64,000 nucleotides of DNA, taken from assembly GCA_041753575.1 (NCBI GenBank), contig JBGSUA010000115.1:1-64000 (forward strand), read 5' to 3'. Shown one piece after another: positions 25,872 through 34,088 of this stretch (position 1 is its first letter; each line of letters begins with the position of its first letter). Made by a program: the position numbers and the translations under genes. The DNA is from CG2-30-51-40 sp041753575 (GTDB taxonomy: Bacteria; Desulfobacterota; DSM-4660; Desulfatiglandales; Desulfatiglandaceae). The notes under the pieces are model-generated. The model saw only the letters and a list, made by a program, of their open reading frames with translations, did no database searches and was not told the DNA's origin.

Positions 25872-27524
25872 ATGCCATCACAATATTCAGTAAGCCCTGA
25901 GGGCGAGCGTTTCAAACTCCCTGAAGAGGGGGACTATGCCGAAGAATACCTGAAACTGGAGAGGCTCGTCGCATCCAAGAGGGCGGAGGGGTTTGAAATT
26001 GTGGTAGTGATGGGCCTTGGCTTTGTCGGAGCCGTAATGGCTGCGGTGGTAGCAGATTCCTCTGATAAGAGGAGCGGGAAACCGACCAGATTTGTCATCG
26101 GTATGCAAAGACCAAGCTCCAGAAGCTTCTGGAAGATTCCCCTCTTCAACAGGGGCGTATCTCCCGTCAAGGCGGAGGATCCGGAGGTGGCGCCTATGAT
26201 AGCCCGTTGCGTGAACGATAAAAAGACGCTGGCGGCCACCTATTCCTATGATGCCCTTAAATTCGCCGATGTCTTGGTAGTTGATGTTCAATGCGATTTT
26301 CTGAAGCAGGATCTCGGAAACCTCAGAAGCGGCTACGCCGACATAAGCGCCCTTGAGGAGAGCTTCAAGGTGATAGGGGCCAATATAAGGCCCGAGTGCC
26401 TCGTGCTGATCGAGACTACGGTCCCGCCGGGAACCACAGAATATGTCGCCTATCCCATCATAAAGAAGGCCTTTAAGGTCAGGGGCATAGAGGATGAGCC
26501 GCTTCTATCGCACAGCTTTGAAAGGGTTATGCCGGGCAGGGAGTATGTACGTTCCATCAGGGATTTCTGGCGGGTGTGCAGCGGAATAAATGAAAAGGCA
26601 AGGGAAGCCGTTACAAGATTTCTCTCAGATATCATAAATGTCGAACAATTCCCGCTCACGGTGTTGGATCGTCCCATTGAGAGCGAGACGTGCAAGATCG
26701 TTGAAAACAGCTACAGGGCGACGATACTGGCCTTTATGGATGAATGGAGCCATTTTGCAGAAACAAACGGTGTTGACCTCATGAAGGTCATAAAGGCCAT
26801 AAAGATGCGTCCGACCCACAATAACATCATCTTTCCCGGACCCGGCATAGGAGGATACTGTCTCCCGAAGGACGGAGGGCTGGGCCTGTGGGCCTACAAG
26901 CACCTCATGGGATTTGAAAACGACATATTCAGGATAACTCCCGAGGCGATCAATATCAATGACACCAGGGCGCTCAGGGTCGCGCAGCTCGTGCGCGACG
27001 CCCTCAGGAATATGGGCCGCATAGTGGCGGCATCCCAAATTGCCGTGCTCGGGGCAAGTTACAGGGAAGATGTCGGAGATACCCGTTACAGCGGCTCTGA
27101 GATCATAGTAAGAAAACTCACTGAGATGGGTGCCGAGGTTAAGGCCCATGATCCCTATGTTGATCATTGGTGGGAGCTTGAAAAACAGGATTCCTATCCC
27201 GCCGTCGGCCAGAGCTGGTCAAGATTCTTTCGAAATCAGGAGCACCTGGGGGAATTCCACATGACAAAGGATCTGAAAAACGCGCTGGGCGGCTGTGACT
27301 CGGTGGTGCTTGCCGTGCGCCACAGATCCTACCTTGAGCTTACTCCTGAGGAGATATTTGAGATGGTCGGCGCGCCTCACGCCGTTGTTGATTGTTTCGG
27401 GATCTTGGACGACGGAAAGATCCAGAGATTCTTTGAGCTTGGATGCGAAGTGAAGGGCCTTGGAAGAGGCCACATCAACAGAATAAAGGACAAGGTTCGC
27501 AGGGGAAAAATGGGCCTAGCCTGA
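25872..27524 (+). CDS. Nucleotide-sugar dehydrogenase (UDP-glucose/GDP-mannose DH family)
   Basis: 550 aa. It oxidises a sugar nucleotide C6 twice with NAD+. The NAD loop VVVMGLGFVGAVMAAVV is near residue 43, the substrate domain has ETTVPPGTTEYV, and the catalytic cysteine lies in GPGIGGYCLPKDG. A C-terminal UDP-binding domain is present (LGASYREDVGDTRYSGSE). It is longer than typical UGDH (about 440 aa), with an N-terminal lead and an insertion after the NAD loop (MQRPSSRSFWKIPLFNRG). The ATG at 25872 has AAAGGAG upstream. The exact substrate is not readable. No other polysaccharide genes are adjacent. Confidence 0.85.
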   Translation: MPSQYSVSPEGERFKLPEEGDYAEEYLKLERLVASKRAEGFEIVVVMGLGFVGAVMAAVVADSSDKRSGKPTRFVIGMQRPSSRSFWKIPLFNRGVSPVKAEDPEVAPMIARCVNDKKTLAATYSYDALKFADVLVVDVQCDFLKQDLGNLRSGYADISALEESFKVIGANIRPECLVLIETTVPPGTTEYVAYPIIKKAFKVRGIEDEPLLSHSFERVMPGREYVRSIRDFWRVCSGINEKAREAVTRFLSDIINVEQFPLTVLDRPIESETCKIVENSYRATILAFMDEWSHFAETNGVDLMKVIKAIKMRPTHNNIIFPGPGIGGYCLPKDGGLGLWAYKHLMGFENDIFRITPEAININDTRALRVAQLVRDALRNMGRIVAASQIAVLGASYREDVGDTRYSGSEIIVRKLTEMGAEVKAHDPYVDHWWELEKQDSYPAVGQSWSRFFRNQEHLGEFHMTKDLKNALGGCDSVVLAVRHRSYLELTPEEIFEMVGAPHAVVDCFGILDDGKIQRFFELGCEVKGLGRGHINRIKDKVRRGKMGLA

Positions 27525-27550
27525 TAAGGCTGGAGATACTCGTTCAGGGT

Positions 27551-27718
27551 TCAGGCCTGCTTATCGGGCTCAAATGAGCTTGATCCCGCGGCGAGCCTGA
27601 TTCCGTTTTCAAGGGCTATGACATAAAGCCCGTATCTGGAGTCGGTCTTCTTCTCAATCATCCCCTTTACTCCTCTGTATCCTTTGGTCATCACAACCCG
27701 GGTTCCCTTTTCCGGCAT
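27551..27718 (-). CDS. Small KOW-like hypothetical protein
   Basis: 55 aa: MPEKGTRVVMTKGYRGVKG then a variable strand and GIRLAAGSSSFEP. The beta-rich pattern with GYRGVKGMIEKK resembles a KOW/SH3-like small fold, but I do not recognise a named family. The ATG at 27718 is supported by GGGAGG ten bases upstream; an in-frame ATG at 27736 lacks a site. It follows the 57-codon gene on the same strand by 22 bp, so they are probably co-transcribed. Confidence 0.55.
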   Translation of the reverse strand: MPEKGTRVVMTKGYRGVKGMIEKKTDSRYGLYVIALENGIRLAAGSSSFEPDKQA

Positions 27719-27740
27719 TTGCTCAATACCTCCCAATCTC

Positions 27741-27914
27741 TCAAATCTGATAATCTTTCAACTTTTCCGCCAGAGAATCAGGCCAGAGATCGGCAAAAAG
27801 AAAAGCATCCAGCTCTTCCCTGCTGAGGTGCGCTATCAGTTCCTTTGGAAGATGCCGCAGCGCCTCCATCCTGTCAGGATCAGGTTTCCTTTCCTGGTTT
27901 TTGTCTTCTGTCAT
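27741..27914 (-). CDS. Small hypothetical protein, 57 aa
   Basis: The open frame starts MTEDKNQERKPDPDRMEALR and ends LWPDSLAEKLKDYQI. It is acidic and helical with no cysteine, signal or membrane segment. AAGGAGA lies seven bases before the ATG at 27914, a good ribosome site. It is followed by the 55-aa gene in the same direction. No family is recognised. Coding support is the ribosome site, codon usage like the neighbours, and an intact frame. Confidence 0.55.
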   Translation of the reverse strand: MTEDKNQERKPDPDRMEALRHLPKELIAHLSREELDAFLFADLWPDSLAEKLKDYQI

Positions 27915-28101
27915 CTGGAAGTCTCCTTATATTCACTCATCAGGCCGCACGGGGTTTCAGGCAAAGGTGTCCTTGCGCCCATGCGGGATACTATGATAAA
28001 GGGAAGCCTGTTTTCAAGATCCAATTATGACGGCTCCATAAGAAGCCCATGTACTGGATTGCAGTTCATGGCGCGCAGTATTTCACGATGGCGGCTTACT
28101 A

Positions 28102-29124
28102 TTGAAGAACAGATTGCGTATCTTGCTGGGATTGGCCCTTGGGGCAGGATTTATGTATCTTGCCCTGCGAAAGATAAGTCTGAATGATCTCATCTCCGGC
28201 TTTTCCAATGCAAGATACTGGCCCCTTTTACCATGCGCTGCCATAGTCATTTTGGCCCATATACTGAGGGCGATTCGCTGGCGGCTGATAATATTACCGG
28301 TCAGATCGGCGGCGCTCGGTCATCTTTTCTCTGCGCTGATGATTGGCTATGTGGTCAACTCCTTTACTCCTGCCCACCTGGGTGAGCTTGTAAGAAGCTA
28401 TGTACTCGGAAAGAGGGAAGGGATACCGGTCATCGCCGTACTTGCCTCGGTGGTTGTAGAAAGGGTCATAGATATCTTTTCACTGCTGGCCCTTATGCTT
28501 CTTGCCGTTTTTCTCTATCCATTTCCCTCATGGGTTACAAAAAGCGGATGTCTAATGCTGGCCGGGAGCATTACGCTCCTCTTAGTCCTTGTTATGCTGA
28601 GATGTTACCCTGGCCCCTCTCTCAGATACCTCGCATGGGCCTCCAGATTTCTTCCCGGCAGGCTGGGAAACAGGCTGTCCGAGGCAGGAGAGGGCTTCAT
28701 ATCAGGGATTGTGCCTCTGAAAAATTGGTTGGATTATCTGAAGGTAGTAGTGCTTTCGGCGGCTATATGGCTTTGCTATGGCATCATATTCCATCTGTGC
28801 CTCTTTGCCTTCGATTTCAACATCACCTACGGGACAACATGGCTTACAAGCCTCCTGTTACTGGTCATTACGACCATAGCCGTTGTGGTGCCCTCCTCTC
28901 CTGGATATGTCGGTACCTACCATTATCTCTGCCAGCTTACGCTTGCCATGTTTGCGGTTCCGGCAGGCCAGGCCCTCTCCTTTGCGGCGGTTGTCCACAT
29001 TGTCAATTTTCTACCGGTGACGCTGGTGGGGATTTTCTGCGCAAGGAGGGAAGGGATGACCGTACTAAAAAATCAGGCTCGGATCGAAAAAGGCCCTGGA
29101 GGCAATTGCTCAGTTCCGCAGTGA
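28102..29124 (+). CDS. Flippase-like membrane protein (LPG synthase TM / UPF0104 family)
   Basis: About 340 aa with roughly eight membrane helices. Motifs include ILAHILRAIRWRLI, the conserved FTPAHLGELVRSYVLGKREG, a VVVERVIDIFSLL helix and PSSPGYVGTYHYL near the end. This is the hydrophobic domain also found in MprF. Stand-alone members are often near lipid or glycan genes, and their cargo is unknown. The start is uncertain: TTG 28102 fits the family length, but no good ribosome site is seen. It converges with lgt, with stops one base apart. Confidence 0.8.
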   Translation: MKNRLRILLGLALGAGFMYLALRKISLNDLISGFSNARYWPLLPCAAIVILAHILRAIRWRLIILPVRSAALGHLFSALMIGYVVNSFTPAHLGELVRSYVLGKREGIPVIAVLASVVVERVIDIFSLLALMLLAVFLYPFPSWVTKSGCLMLAGSITLLLVLVMLRCYPGPSLRYLAWASRFLPGRLGNRLSEAGEGFISGIVPLKNWLDYLKVVVLSAAIWLCYGIIFHLCLFAFDFNITYGTTWLTSLLLLVITTIAVVVPSSPGYVGTYHYLCQLTLAMFAVPAGQALSFAAVVHIVNFLPVTLVGIFCARREGMTVLKNQARIEKGPGGNCSVPQ

Positions 29125-29125
29125 G

Positions 29126-29920
29126 TCAAGCTTCTCCGGGGTGCCTGTTAAGAAAGAATAGCAGCGAGACCCCTGCTGCGATCATAAGAGAGGAAAGGAT
29201 CTGTCCCATGGTCAGGAAGCCAAGGACACTTCCGATATGAGCATCCGGCTCTCTTACGAATTCCAACAGGAAACGGAAGGAGCCGTAAAGAAGAAGGAAA
29301 AGCGCAACCATCGTCCCGTTCTTGAGTTCTTTTTTTCTGATTGACCACAGGATGAGAAAGAGCACTGCTCCTTCCAAGAGGGCCTCATAGAGCTGGGACG
29401 GATGACGGGGTAATGGGCCGCCCTGTGGAAAGACCATTGCCCAGGGAAGATCCGACGTCCTTCCAAAAAGCTCTCCATTCATAAAGTTGCCGATTCTGCC
29501 GAGCCCCAGTCCAATGGGTGCTGTCGCTATCACACTATCCCCTACGGCGCCAAGCGGATAGCCCTTTTTCCGGCAGAACCACCAGCCTGCGGCCACACAG
29601 CCGGCCAGGCCTCCGTGAAATGACATTCCCCCGTGCCAGACCGCAATAATCTCAAGGGGGTCGCTCAGTAAATCCCAAAGGTTGGAAAACTGATAGAAAA
29701 CGATGTAGCCGAGCCTCGCGCCTATCAAAAGGCCAAAGAAAAGATGCAGGAATAAGGACTCAAGTGCCTGGCCCTTGAGCCCGATCATCATTGCCTTGGG
29801 GTGTCTTGAGGTCAATATGTAGGATGCCGCAAAGCCGATCACGTACATAAGGCCATACCAGCGAATGTGTATTGGGCCGAAGGCGATGATATCGGGATCA
29901 ATGTTTGGTAAGACGATCAT
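29126..29920 (-). CDS. lgt: Prolipoprotein diacylglyceryl transferase
   Basis: 264 aa inner-membrane enzyme that attaches diacylglycerol to the lipobox cysteine. Seven membrane helices. The start IAFGPIHIRWYGLMYVIGF and the signature GRIGNFMNGELFGR are both present, as is the HGGMSFHGGLAG block. The ATG at 29920 starts the conserved sequence. The frame extends further upstream, but that part overlaps arsC and is not Lgt-like. The lipoprotein at 57.0 kb would be a substrate. Confidence 0.95.
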   Translation of the reverse strand: MIVLPNIDPDIIAFGPIHIRWYGLMYVIGFAASYILTSRHPKAMMIGLKGQALESLFLHLFFGLLIGARLGYIVFYQFSNLWDLLSDPLEIIAVWHGGMSFHGGLAGCVAAGWWFCRKKGYPLGAVGDSVIATAPIGLGLGRIGNFMNGELFGRTSDLPWAMVFPQGGPLPRHPSQLYEALLEGAVLFLILWSIRKKELKNGTMVALFLLLYGSFRFLLEFVREPDAHIGSVLGFLTMGQILSSLMIAAGVSLLFFLNRHPGEA

Positions 29921-29954
29921 GCGCGTCCCCAGTCGGAAAGATACATTGGATGAA

Positions 29955-30392
29955 TCAGCCGTTATTGAGCGAGTCGGGAAGACCCGCGACAAAGCCCTTG
30001 ATAGCGTCCCGGACTCTTCTGTAATGGGCCATGGCCTCTTCTTCATCTTTGGCATCCGCCGCAAGGACGGGTGGATCTTCAAAACCCCTGTGGACCAAAG
30101 CCGTCTTTGCGGGGAAATATGGGCAGGCCTCTCTGGCATTGTCACACAAGGTGACGACATAGTCAAAATCCTGCCTCCCCAATGAATCAATGTCCTTTGA
30201 CGTCTGATCGGATATATCAATGCCCGCTTCCGCCATGGCCTTGACCGCCCTCGGATCAATGCCTTTTGGGGCCACTCCCGCTGAAAAAGCCACGATCTTG
30301 TCTGGCTTAAGCCTTCTCGTCCACGCCTCGGCCATTTGACTTCTGCATGAATTGCCGGTGCAGAGGTAAAGGATCTTCAATCTGTTATCCAT
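29955..30392 (-). CDS. arsC: Arsenate reductase, thioredoxin-coupled (low-MW phosphatase fold)
   Basis: 145 aa. The phosphatase loop CTGNSCRSQMAEAW is near the N-terminus. The two redox cysteines of the arsenate-reductase type are in LCDNAREACPYFP, seven residues apart. This triplet separates it from plain tyrosine phosphatases. It would reduce As(V) to As(III) using thioredoxin. The ATG at 30392 is preceded by GGAG; an in-frame GTG at 30413 is also possible. No ArsB/Acr3 or ArsR is adjacent, which is unusual. Thioredoxin-fold genes lie directly upstream. Confidence 0.88.
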   Translation of the reverse strand: MDNRLKILYLCTGNSCRSQMAEAWTRRLKPDKIVAFSAGVAPKGIDPRAVKAMAEAGIDISDQTSKDIDSLGRQDFDYVVTLCDNAREACPYFPAKTALVHRGFEDPPVLAADAKDEEEAMAHYRRVRDAIKGFVAGLPDSLNNG

Positions 30393-30436
30393 CCGGTCTC
30401 CATAACAAAACACCTCAAAAATAATGACTGATACTG

Positions 30437-31303
30437 CTAACCGATTTGAAATTTTGCAAACTGCTCAAGGATTGCCTCCTTTAACATGAAACCCTGGCCG
30501 CGAAAGACCTCCTTGCCGGATGCGTCAAAAAGAACCAGCGTGGGTATCACCTGAACGCGATACTTGGTTGCCAGATCCTTATAGCGATAAACGTCAATTA
30601 CGAGGACCTCAACCTTTCCCGCCTTTTCTGTCTTTATCTCCTGCAGGACGGGCCTCAACTGCCGGCAGGGAATGCAAGAATTGGAGCCGAAATCTACCAG
30701 CGTCGGTTTCCCGCTTTGAAGAGCCCTGTCAAAATCCTCGCTGGTATTGGATTCGGGCGGCTTTGCCGCGATGGACTTCAGGGCCTCATGGTTGATCTTT
30801 ATATCGGCCTTCCCTCTTATCTCCTCCAGATATTGGGTGTATTTCTCCTCGATCTTTCCCTGACTAAGTACCTGCTCTATCATGGGGCTGAGTTCCTCAA
30901 GTGTCTTACCCTCCAGCCTCTCCTTGTGGGTCTCATAGAATGCCTTAATCTCCTCCGGAGCAACTGAAGGAGCGACGGAAAACTTCTTCCCAAGGAAGGC
31001 ATCCATCAGATCGTCCTCACCCTTGATCTCCTTTTCGGGCTTGAAACCCTGCGCCCTTATTTCCTGCAGGATCAGCACCCTCATTATTATTGCGTCGAGG
31101 AGCTTGGCAGGGTCTTCCCTGAACATTGACTTAGTGGGTTCCTCCACTGTTTCTAATGCGTTATGGAATTGAGAGATTTCTATCTTTTCTTCGTTTACAG
31201 TCGCAAGTACCTCTCCTGTCCTGCCTGTTTGCAGATACAAAAAAACACCGGCGGCTGAAACAAGGGCTATTGCTGCTATGATGAGAAACATTCTGTATTT
31301 CAA
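30437..31303 (-). CDS. Membrane-anchored SurA-N-like/thioredoxin fusion
   Basis: 288 aa. One N-terminal membrane segment (MFLIIAAIALVSAAGVFLYL) is followed by a SurA/PpiD N-terminal-like helical region (VLATVNEEKIEISQFHNAL through LEEIRGKADIKINHEAL), without a clear PPIase domain. The C-terminal thioredoxin domain has the active site SCIPCRQLRP and VQVIPTLVLFD. It looks like an envelope protein joining a chaperone-like module with a disulfide/thiol module. A TTG at 31303 with GAGGAGGG upstream is chosen over GTG 31324. Confidence 0.75.
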   Translation of the reverse strand: MKYRMFLIIAAIALVSAAGVFLYLQTGRTGEVLATVNEEKIEISQFHNALETVEEPTKSMFREDPAKLLDAIIMRVLILQEIRAQGFKPEKEIKGEDDLMDAFLGKKFSVAPSVAPEEIKAFYETHKERLEGKTLEELSPMIEQVLSQGKIEEKYTQYLEEIRGKADIKINHEALKSIAAKPPESNTSEDFDRALQSGKPTLVDFGSNSCIPCRQLRPVLQEIKTEKAGKVEVLVIDVYRYKDLATKYRVQVIPTLVLFDASGKEVFRGQGFMLKEAILEQFAKFQIG

Positions 31304-31415
31304 AAGACCCTCCTCAAGTGTCACAGATTAGTTCATGAAAATTGCAAAAAAAGTCAAATTTAGACTAAATCGTTCTGATTTTCTTTCCTGCTATTCCGCC
31401 AGAAGCCCCTCAGGT

Positions 31416-32318
31416 CTATTCTGTAAAGAGGTTTCCGGGAAATGGGGGTGTAAGCCCCATAAGCACCGCCTCATCGTTGATGGCGTCCTTGATAAAGGAA
31501 TCGTGTCTTGGAAGATTACAGGTCTTGCCGTTTATAAAGAGGGTGGGAGTGCCTTTTACCCCTGCCTGAACCCCCTCCTCTTTATCTTTTTCGACATCTT
31601 TTGTCACTCCCGGATCATCCATGTCGGCCCTGAAGCGATCCAGATCAAGACCAATGGCCCTGGCATGCGCTATAAGATGGTCCAGCTCCTGATTCTGCAT
31701 ATCACTAAAAAGCAGTGAGGACATATCCCAGAATCTTCCCTGGCGATGGGCGGCTTCGGCGGCGCATGATGACAGCACCGAACCCTTGTGCATCTTGAGT
31801 GGAAAGTGCTTAAAGACAGCTCTGACCATACCATTGGAATCGTTAATAATCTTGTGAAGGAGCGGAAGGAGCTCTCCGCAAAAAAAGCACTTGAACTCCG
31901 CAAAATCGGCCAAGACTATGGGAGCAGTAGGATTTCCATAAGTGGGTCTTCCTTCAACGGTTAATCTGGCCCTCTTGGTATCATTCGCAAACCTTTCCTT
32001 CTCTGAAAAGATCTTCCTGATGGATTCATGGCTTACTCCTTTCGATATAAGGAACGCTGTCATATTGGCGTTTTTCATGGCAACCGGGTCCTGTGGGTTC
32101 CTGTTGAGACAGTTTAGAATGGATTCTTCGCAGGTTCCATAATTGGCAATATCTTTTAAAAGGCCCTCCAGCTCAGCCCGCTGGGCCTGGGTGAGGCGTG
32201 CAAGGGTCGGAATGCCTTCTTTTGGAAGCGCTATTGAACCCTCCTCAGCCAGGACAAACCCCTCACCGAGCAGAACTGCGGCTGCCAGACAGCAGATCAT
32301 AAAGACAGTGTGCTTCAT
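31416..32318 (-). CDS. Exported DsbA/DsbG-like thioredoxin-fold protein
   Basis: 300 aa. A signal peptide (MKHTVFMICCLAAAVLLGEGFVLA) is followed by about 115 helical residues and then a DsbA-type domain with the active site KCFFC, an alpha-helical insertion and the cis-Pro loop GVKGTPTLFING. Two more cysteines (NYGTCEESILNC) lie in the N-terminal region. It is probably a periplasmic disulfide oxidase or isomerase. The ATG at 32318 is chosen because the open frame further upstream runs into a dispersed repeat. No DsbB/DsbD is visible nearby. Confidence 0.82.
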   Translation of the reverse strand: MKHTVFMICCLAAAVLLGEGFVLAEEGSIALPKEGIPTLARLTQAQRAELEGLLKDIANYGTCEESILNCLNRNPQDPVAMKNANMTAFLISKGVSHESIRKIFSEKERFANDTKRARLTVEGRPTYGNPTAPIVLADFAEFKCFFCGELLPLLHKIINDSNGMVRAVFKHFPLKMHKGSVLSSCAAEAAHRQGRFWDMSSLLFSDMQNQELDHLIAHARAIGLDLDRFRADMDDPGVTKDVEKDKEEGVQAGVKGTPTLFINGKTCNLPRHDSFIKDAINDEAVLMGLTPPFPGNLFTE

Positions 32319-32320
32319 AA

Positions 32321-32474
32321 CTAACCCCCATGCCCCGGACGGACACAACAAAGATTGAAAATGCCGTATGTCATTCCGATTTCGATACGGAATCCAGGTC
32401 GTCATTCCGGCGAAGGCCGGAACAAGGACTGGATAGCGGCCTACGCCGCTATGACTATCTAATTTCATATAAAC
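32321..32474. repeat. Dispersed repeat family B, copy 1
   Basis: About 150 bp sharing long blocks with 35761-35913: CTAACCCCCATGCCC, ATGTCATTCCG, CGGAATCCAGGTCGT, GGCCGGAACAAGGACTGGAT and TTTCATATA. It includes palindromic ATTCCGG/CCGGAA arms. It sits immediately upstream of the DsbA-like gene and may carry its leader. Confidence 0.85.
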
Positions 32475-32491
32475 GCCTACAGGATAGTAAT

Positions 32492-33025
32492 CTATTCTTG
32501 CGTAACTGGTAACTCAGCCGGCCTTTCACCGGAAGAGGAAAGTCCGCTGTAAGGGCCTCCTGCCTTGACCCATGCAAGAAAGCCCCCGCTAAGGCTTGCC
32601 GCGCCCTTTACTCCAGCCTCAAGGAGTTCGTCTGCTGCGTGATTAGCTTTTTCATCGAGGCCGTCAAGGCTGTAAACAATGACCTTGTCCTTTTTCTTCA
32701 AGGGCGCAACAGATTCCTCAGGAAAAGGCTCCAGAAGAGAATAGACAAGATTGACCGCATCCTTTATATGCCCCCTAAGGAATTCATCTCTGGGCCTGAT
32801 GTCGAGAAAGACCGCGTTAGCGTTTTTAAAGTCAAGAAGGGCCTCTTGTACAGAAAGGGCATTGGCGGTTGCAGCTTCCGATCCGCATCTGGCATCCATA
32901 ATGAGAGGGGTTGCGAGGGGCAGGCCCTCTTTTCTGACGATATTGCCGAGGACGGCGAAGAATAAAGCTGCAAATACAATCCCTACCATCTGAAATACTG
33001 CCTTAGTTACAAGGCCTCTTTTCAA
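32492..33025 (-). CDS. Membrane-anchored rhodanese-like protein, probably non-catalytic
   Basis: About 177 aa. An N-terminal membrane helix (VFQMVGIVFAALFFAVLGNIV) is followed by a rhodanese domain (VFLDIRPRDEFLRGHIKDAVNL). Where the catalytic cysteine loop is expected (VVYC-x4 in homologues) this reads VIVYSLDGLDEKA, so Cys is replaced by Ser. Persulfide transfer is therefore unlikely; a binding or regulatory role is possible. The start is uncertain: TTG 33025 gives the usual short N-terminus of this family, and an open frame continues upstream to 33169. Confidence 0.75.
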   Translation of the reverse strand: MKRGLVTKAVFQMVGIVFAALFFAVLGNIVRKEGLPLATPLIMDARCGSEAATANALSVQEALLDFKNANAVFLDIRPRDEFLRGHIKDAVNLVYSLLEPFPEESVAPLKKKDKVIVYSLDGLDEKANHAADELLEAGVKGAASLSGGFLAWVKAGGPYSGLSSSGERPAELPVTQE

Positions 33026-33193
33026 GATCAGAACGTGCCTTCCTTTGATTGTGGGTTGATCTTTACAGGCAAATATAATATTCCAATCTGCAGATATGTT
33101 CAAGGGCATTCGAGGGCATATCTTCAATCTTCCAGCATGCGCGGGCGACGCTGGCTGCCCTGACGGCATCTAAGGTTCAAGGATTGGCAGGAC

Positions 33194-33712
33194 CTAAAAA
33201 CAGGCTGGAACCTTTAGCCTTTTTCGGGACTCCTCCTTGGTTAGGATCAGAGGATCGTATTTTTCCTTCCGTTTGACCTTTTCAACTCTTATCTTGGTGT
33301 CCCTCCACTCAACGCAGACTGTCTGATATGGTGAACTAAGCGCCGCGTTATCGAGTGGAAGACGATGGATTGTAAAATAAAGGATCCTTTTCTTGCTCCA
33401 TCTGTCCGGATAATAGCCCAGAGGATCAAACTCAAAGAAGCCCTCATTAAGAATCCCTTCAACCACTATATGCCTGGGTGGCGAAACCAGGGCCTTCTTG
33501 AGCCTCTTTTCAAGCCGGAATCTATCAGATCTGGAAATGTCTTCAGAGACCACCTGAGTTGGGAATTCACGACTTGGCGGGTCTTGACTGAAGTTTCTTC
33601 TAACAGAAGCAAGGTCCCCGACGATCTTTCTCGCATCCCAGAAGTCCAGATCCGTAAAGACGTGGTACGCGTAACTGGTTCTGCCTGGATGGCAGTGAAC
33701 TATCCTGGCCAT
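33194..33712 (-). CDS. Hypothetical protein, 172 aa
   Basis: No family recognised. It starts MARIVHCHPGRTSYAYHVFT. It is basic, with an Arg/Lys-rich middle (FRLEKRLKKALVSPPRH) and tail (RVEKVKRKEKYDPL), and has no signal peptide or membrane helix. The aromatic content (FFEFDPLGYYPDRW) suggests a folded alpha/beta protein. AGGTG just before the ATG at 33712 supports the start. It shares strand with the redox genes downstream. An antisense frame covers most of it, but the minus frame has the better composition. Confidence 0.5.
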   Translation of the reverse strand: MARIVHCHPGRTSYAYHVFTDLDFWDARKIVGDLASVRRNFSQDPPSREFPTQVVSEDISRSDRFRLEKRLKKALVSPPRHIVVEGILNEGFFEFDPLGYYPDRWSKKRILYFTIHRLPLDNAALSSPYQTVCVEWRDTKIRVEKVKRKEKYDPLILTKEESRKRLKVPACF

Positions 33713-34088
33713 TATATCACCTGTCCGTTCAAAGTCTTTCGGGCGTTTCCAGGCCCAAAGAGAAGTGTGCCGCAATTGAAAAGGTAACTAACGCAATAGA
33801 GCCTCTCTGAATCCTATTAGTCACCCGGCCGGTTCCATAGGCTCATCCGCAAACGGCTTCTGCGCAGTGTTATATGCTTTTTATCACCGGGTGATGAGAG
33901 GCAAAATACACCCTGCATTCGCAGGTCATTTTCAAAATACACATTCAGGGGGCTGCCGCTCCACGGTTACGCGTATAAACTAATTATTTTCGGCGCCAGT
34001 GCAATCTATATAGATATGGTTCGCCGCGGATACCGCCGTAAGATGAAGGGATCCGGCTAGGAGGCTGCAACCGGATCCCTGAGGAGGA
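33713..34088. other. Intergenic region with no recognised gene
   Basis: It contains a small palindrome (ATCACCGGGTGAT, 33883-33895) and, at its end, the hairpin 34047-34080. I see no promoter, RNA gene or reading frame I can support. Confidence 0.5.
34047..34080 (-). terminator. Hairpin after the cytochrome b gene
   Basis: A perfect 10-bp stem (AGGGATCCGG / CCGGATCCCT) with a 14-base loop lies 8 bp past the cytochrome gene stop on the minus strand. No strong T-run follows. Confidence 0.5.

Noticed and set aside
29921..30259. Extension of lgt into the arsC gene
   Set aside because: This frame is antisense-free but out of frame with arsC and unlike any Lgt N-terminus.
33365..33787. Plus-strand 140-aa frame opposite the unknown 172-aa protein
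   Set aside because: Its start lacks a ribosome site and the translated text has a poorer, shadow-like composition; the minus frame is preferred, though not certain.
33883..33895. Palindrome ATCACCGGGTGAT as a terminator
   Set aside because: T/A runs are on the wrong side of the stem for either direction.
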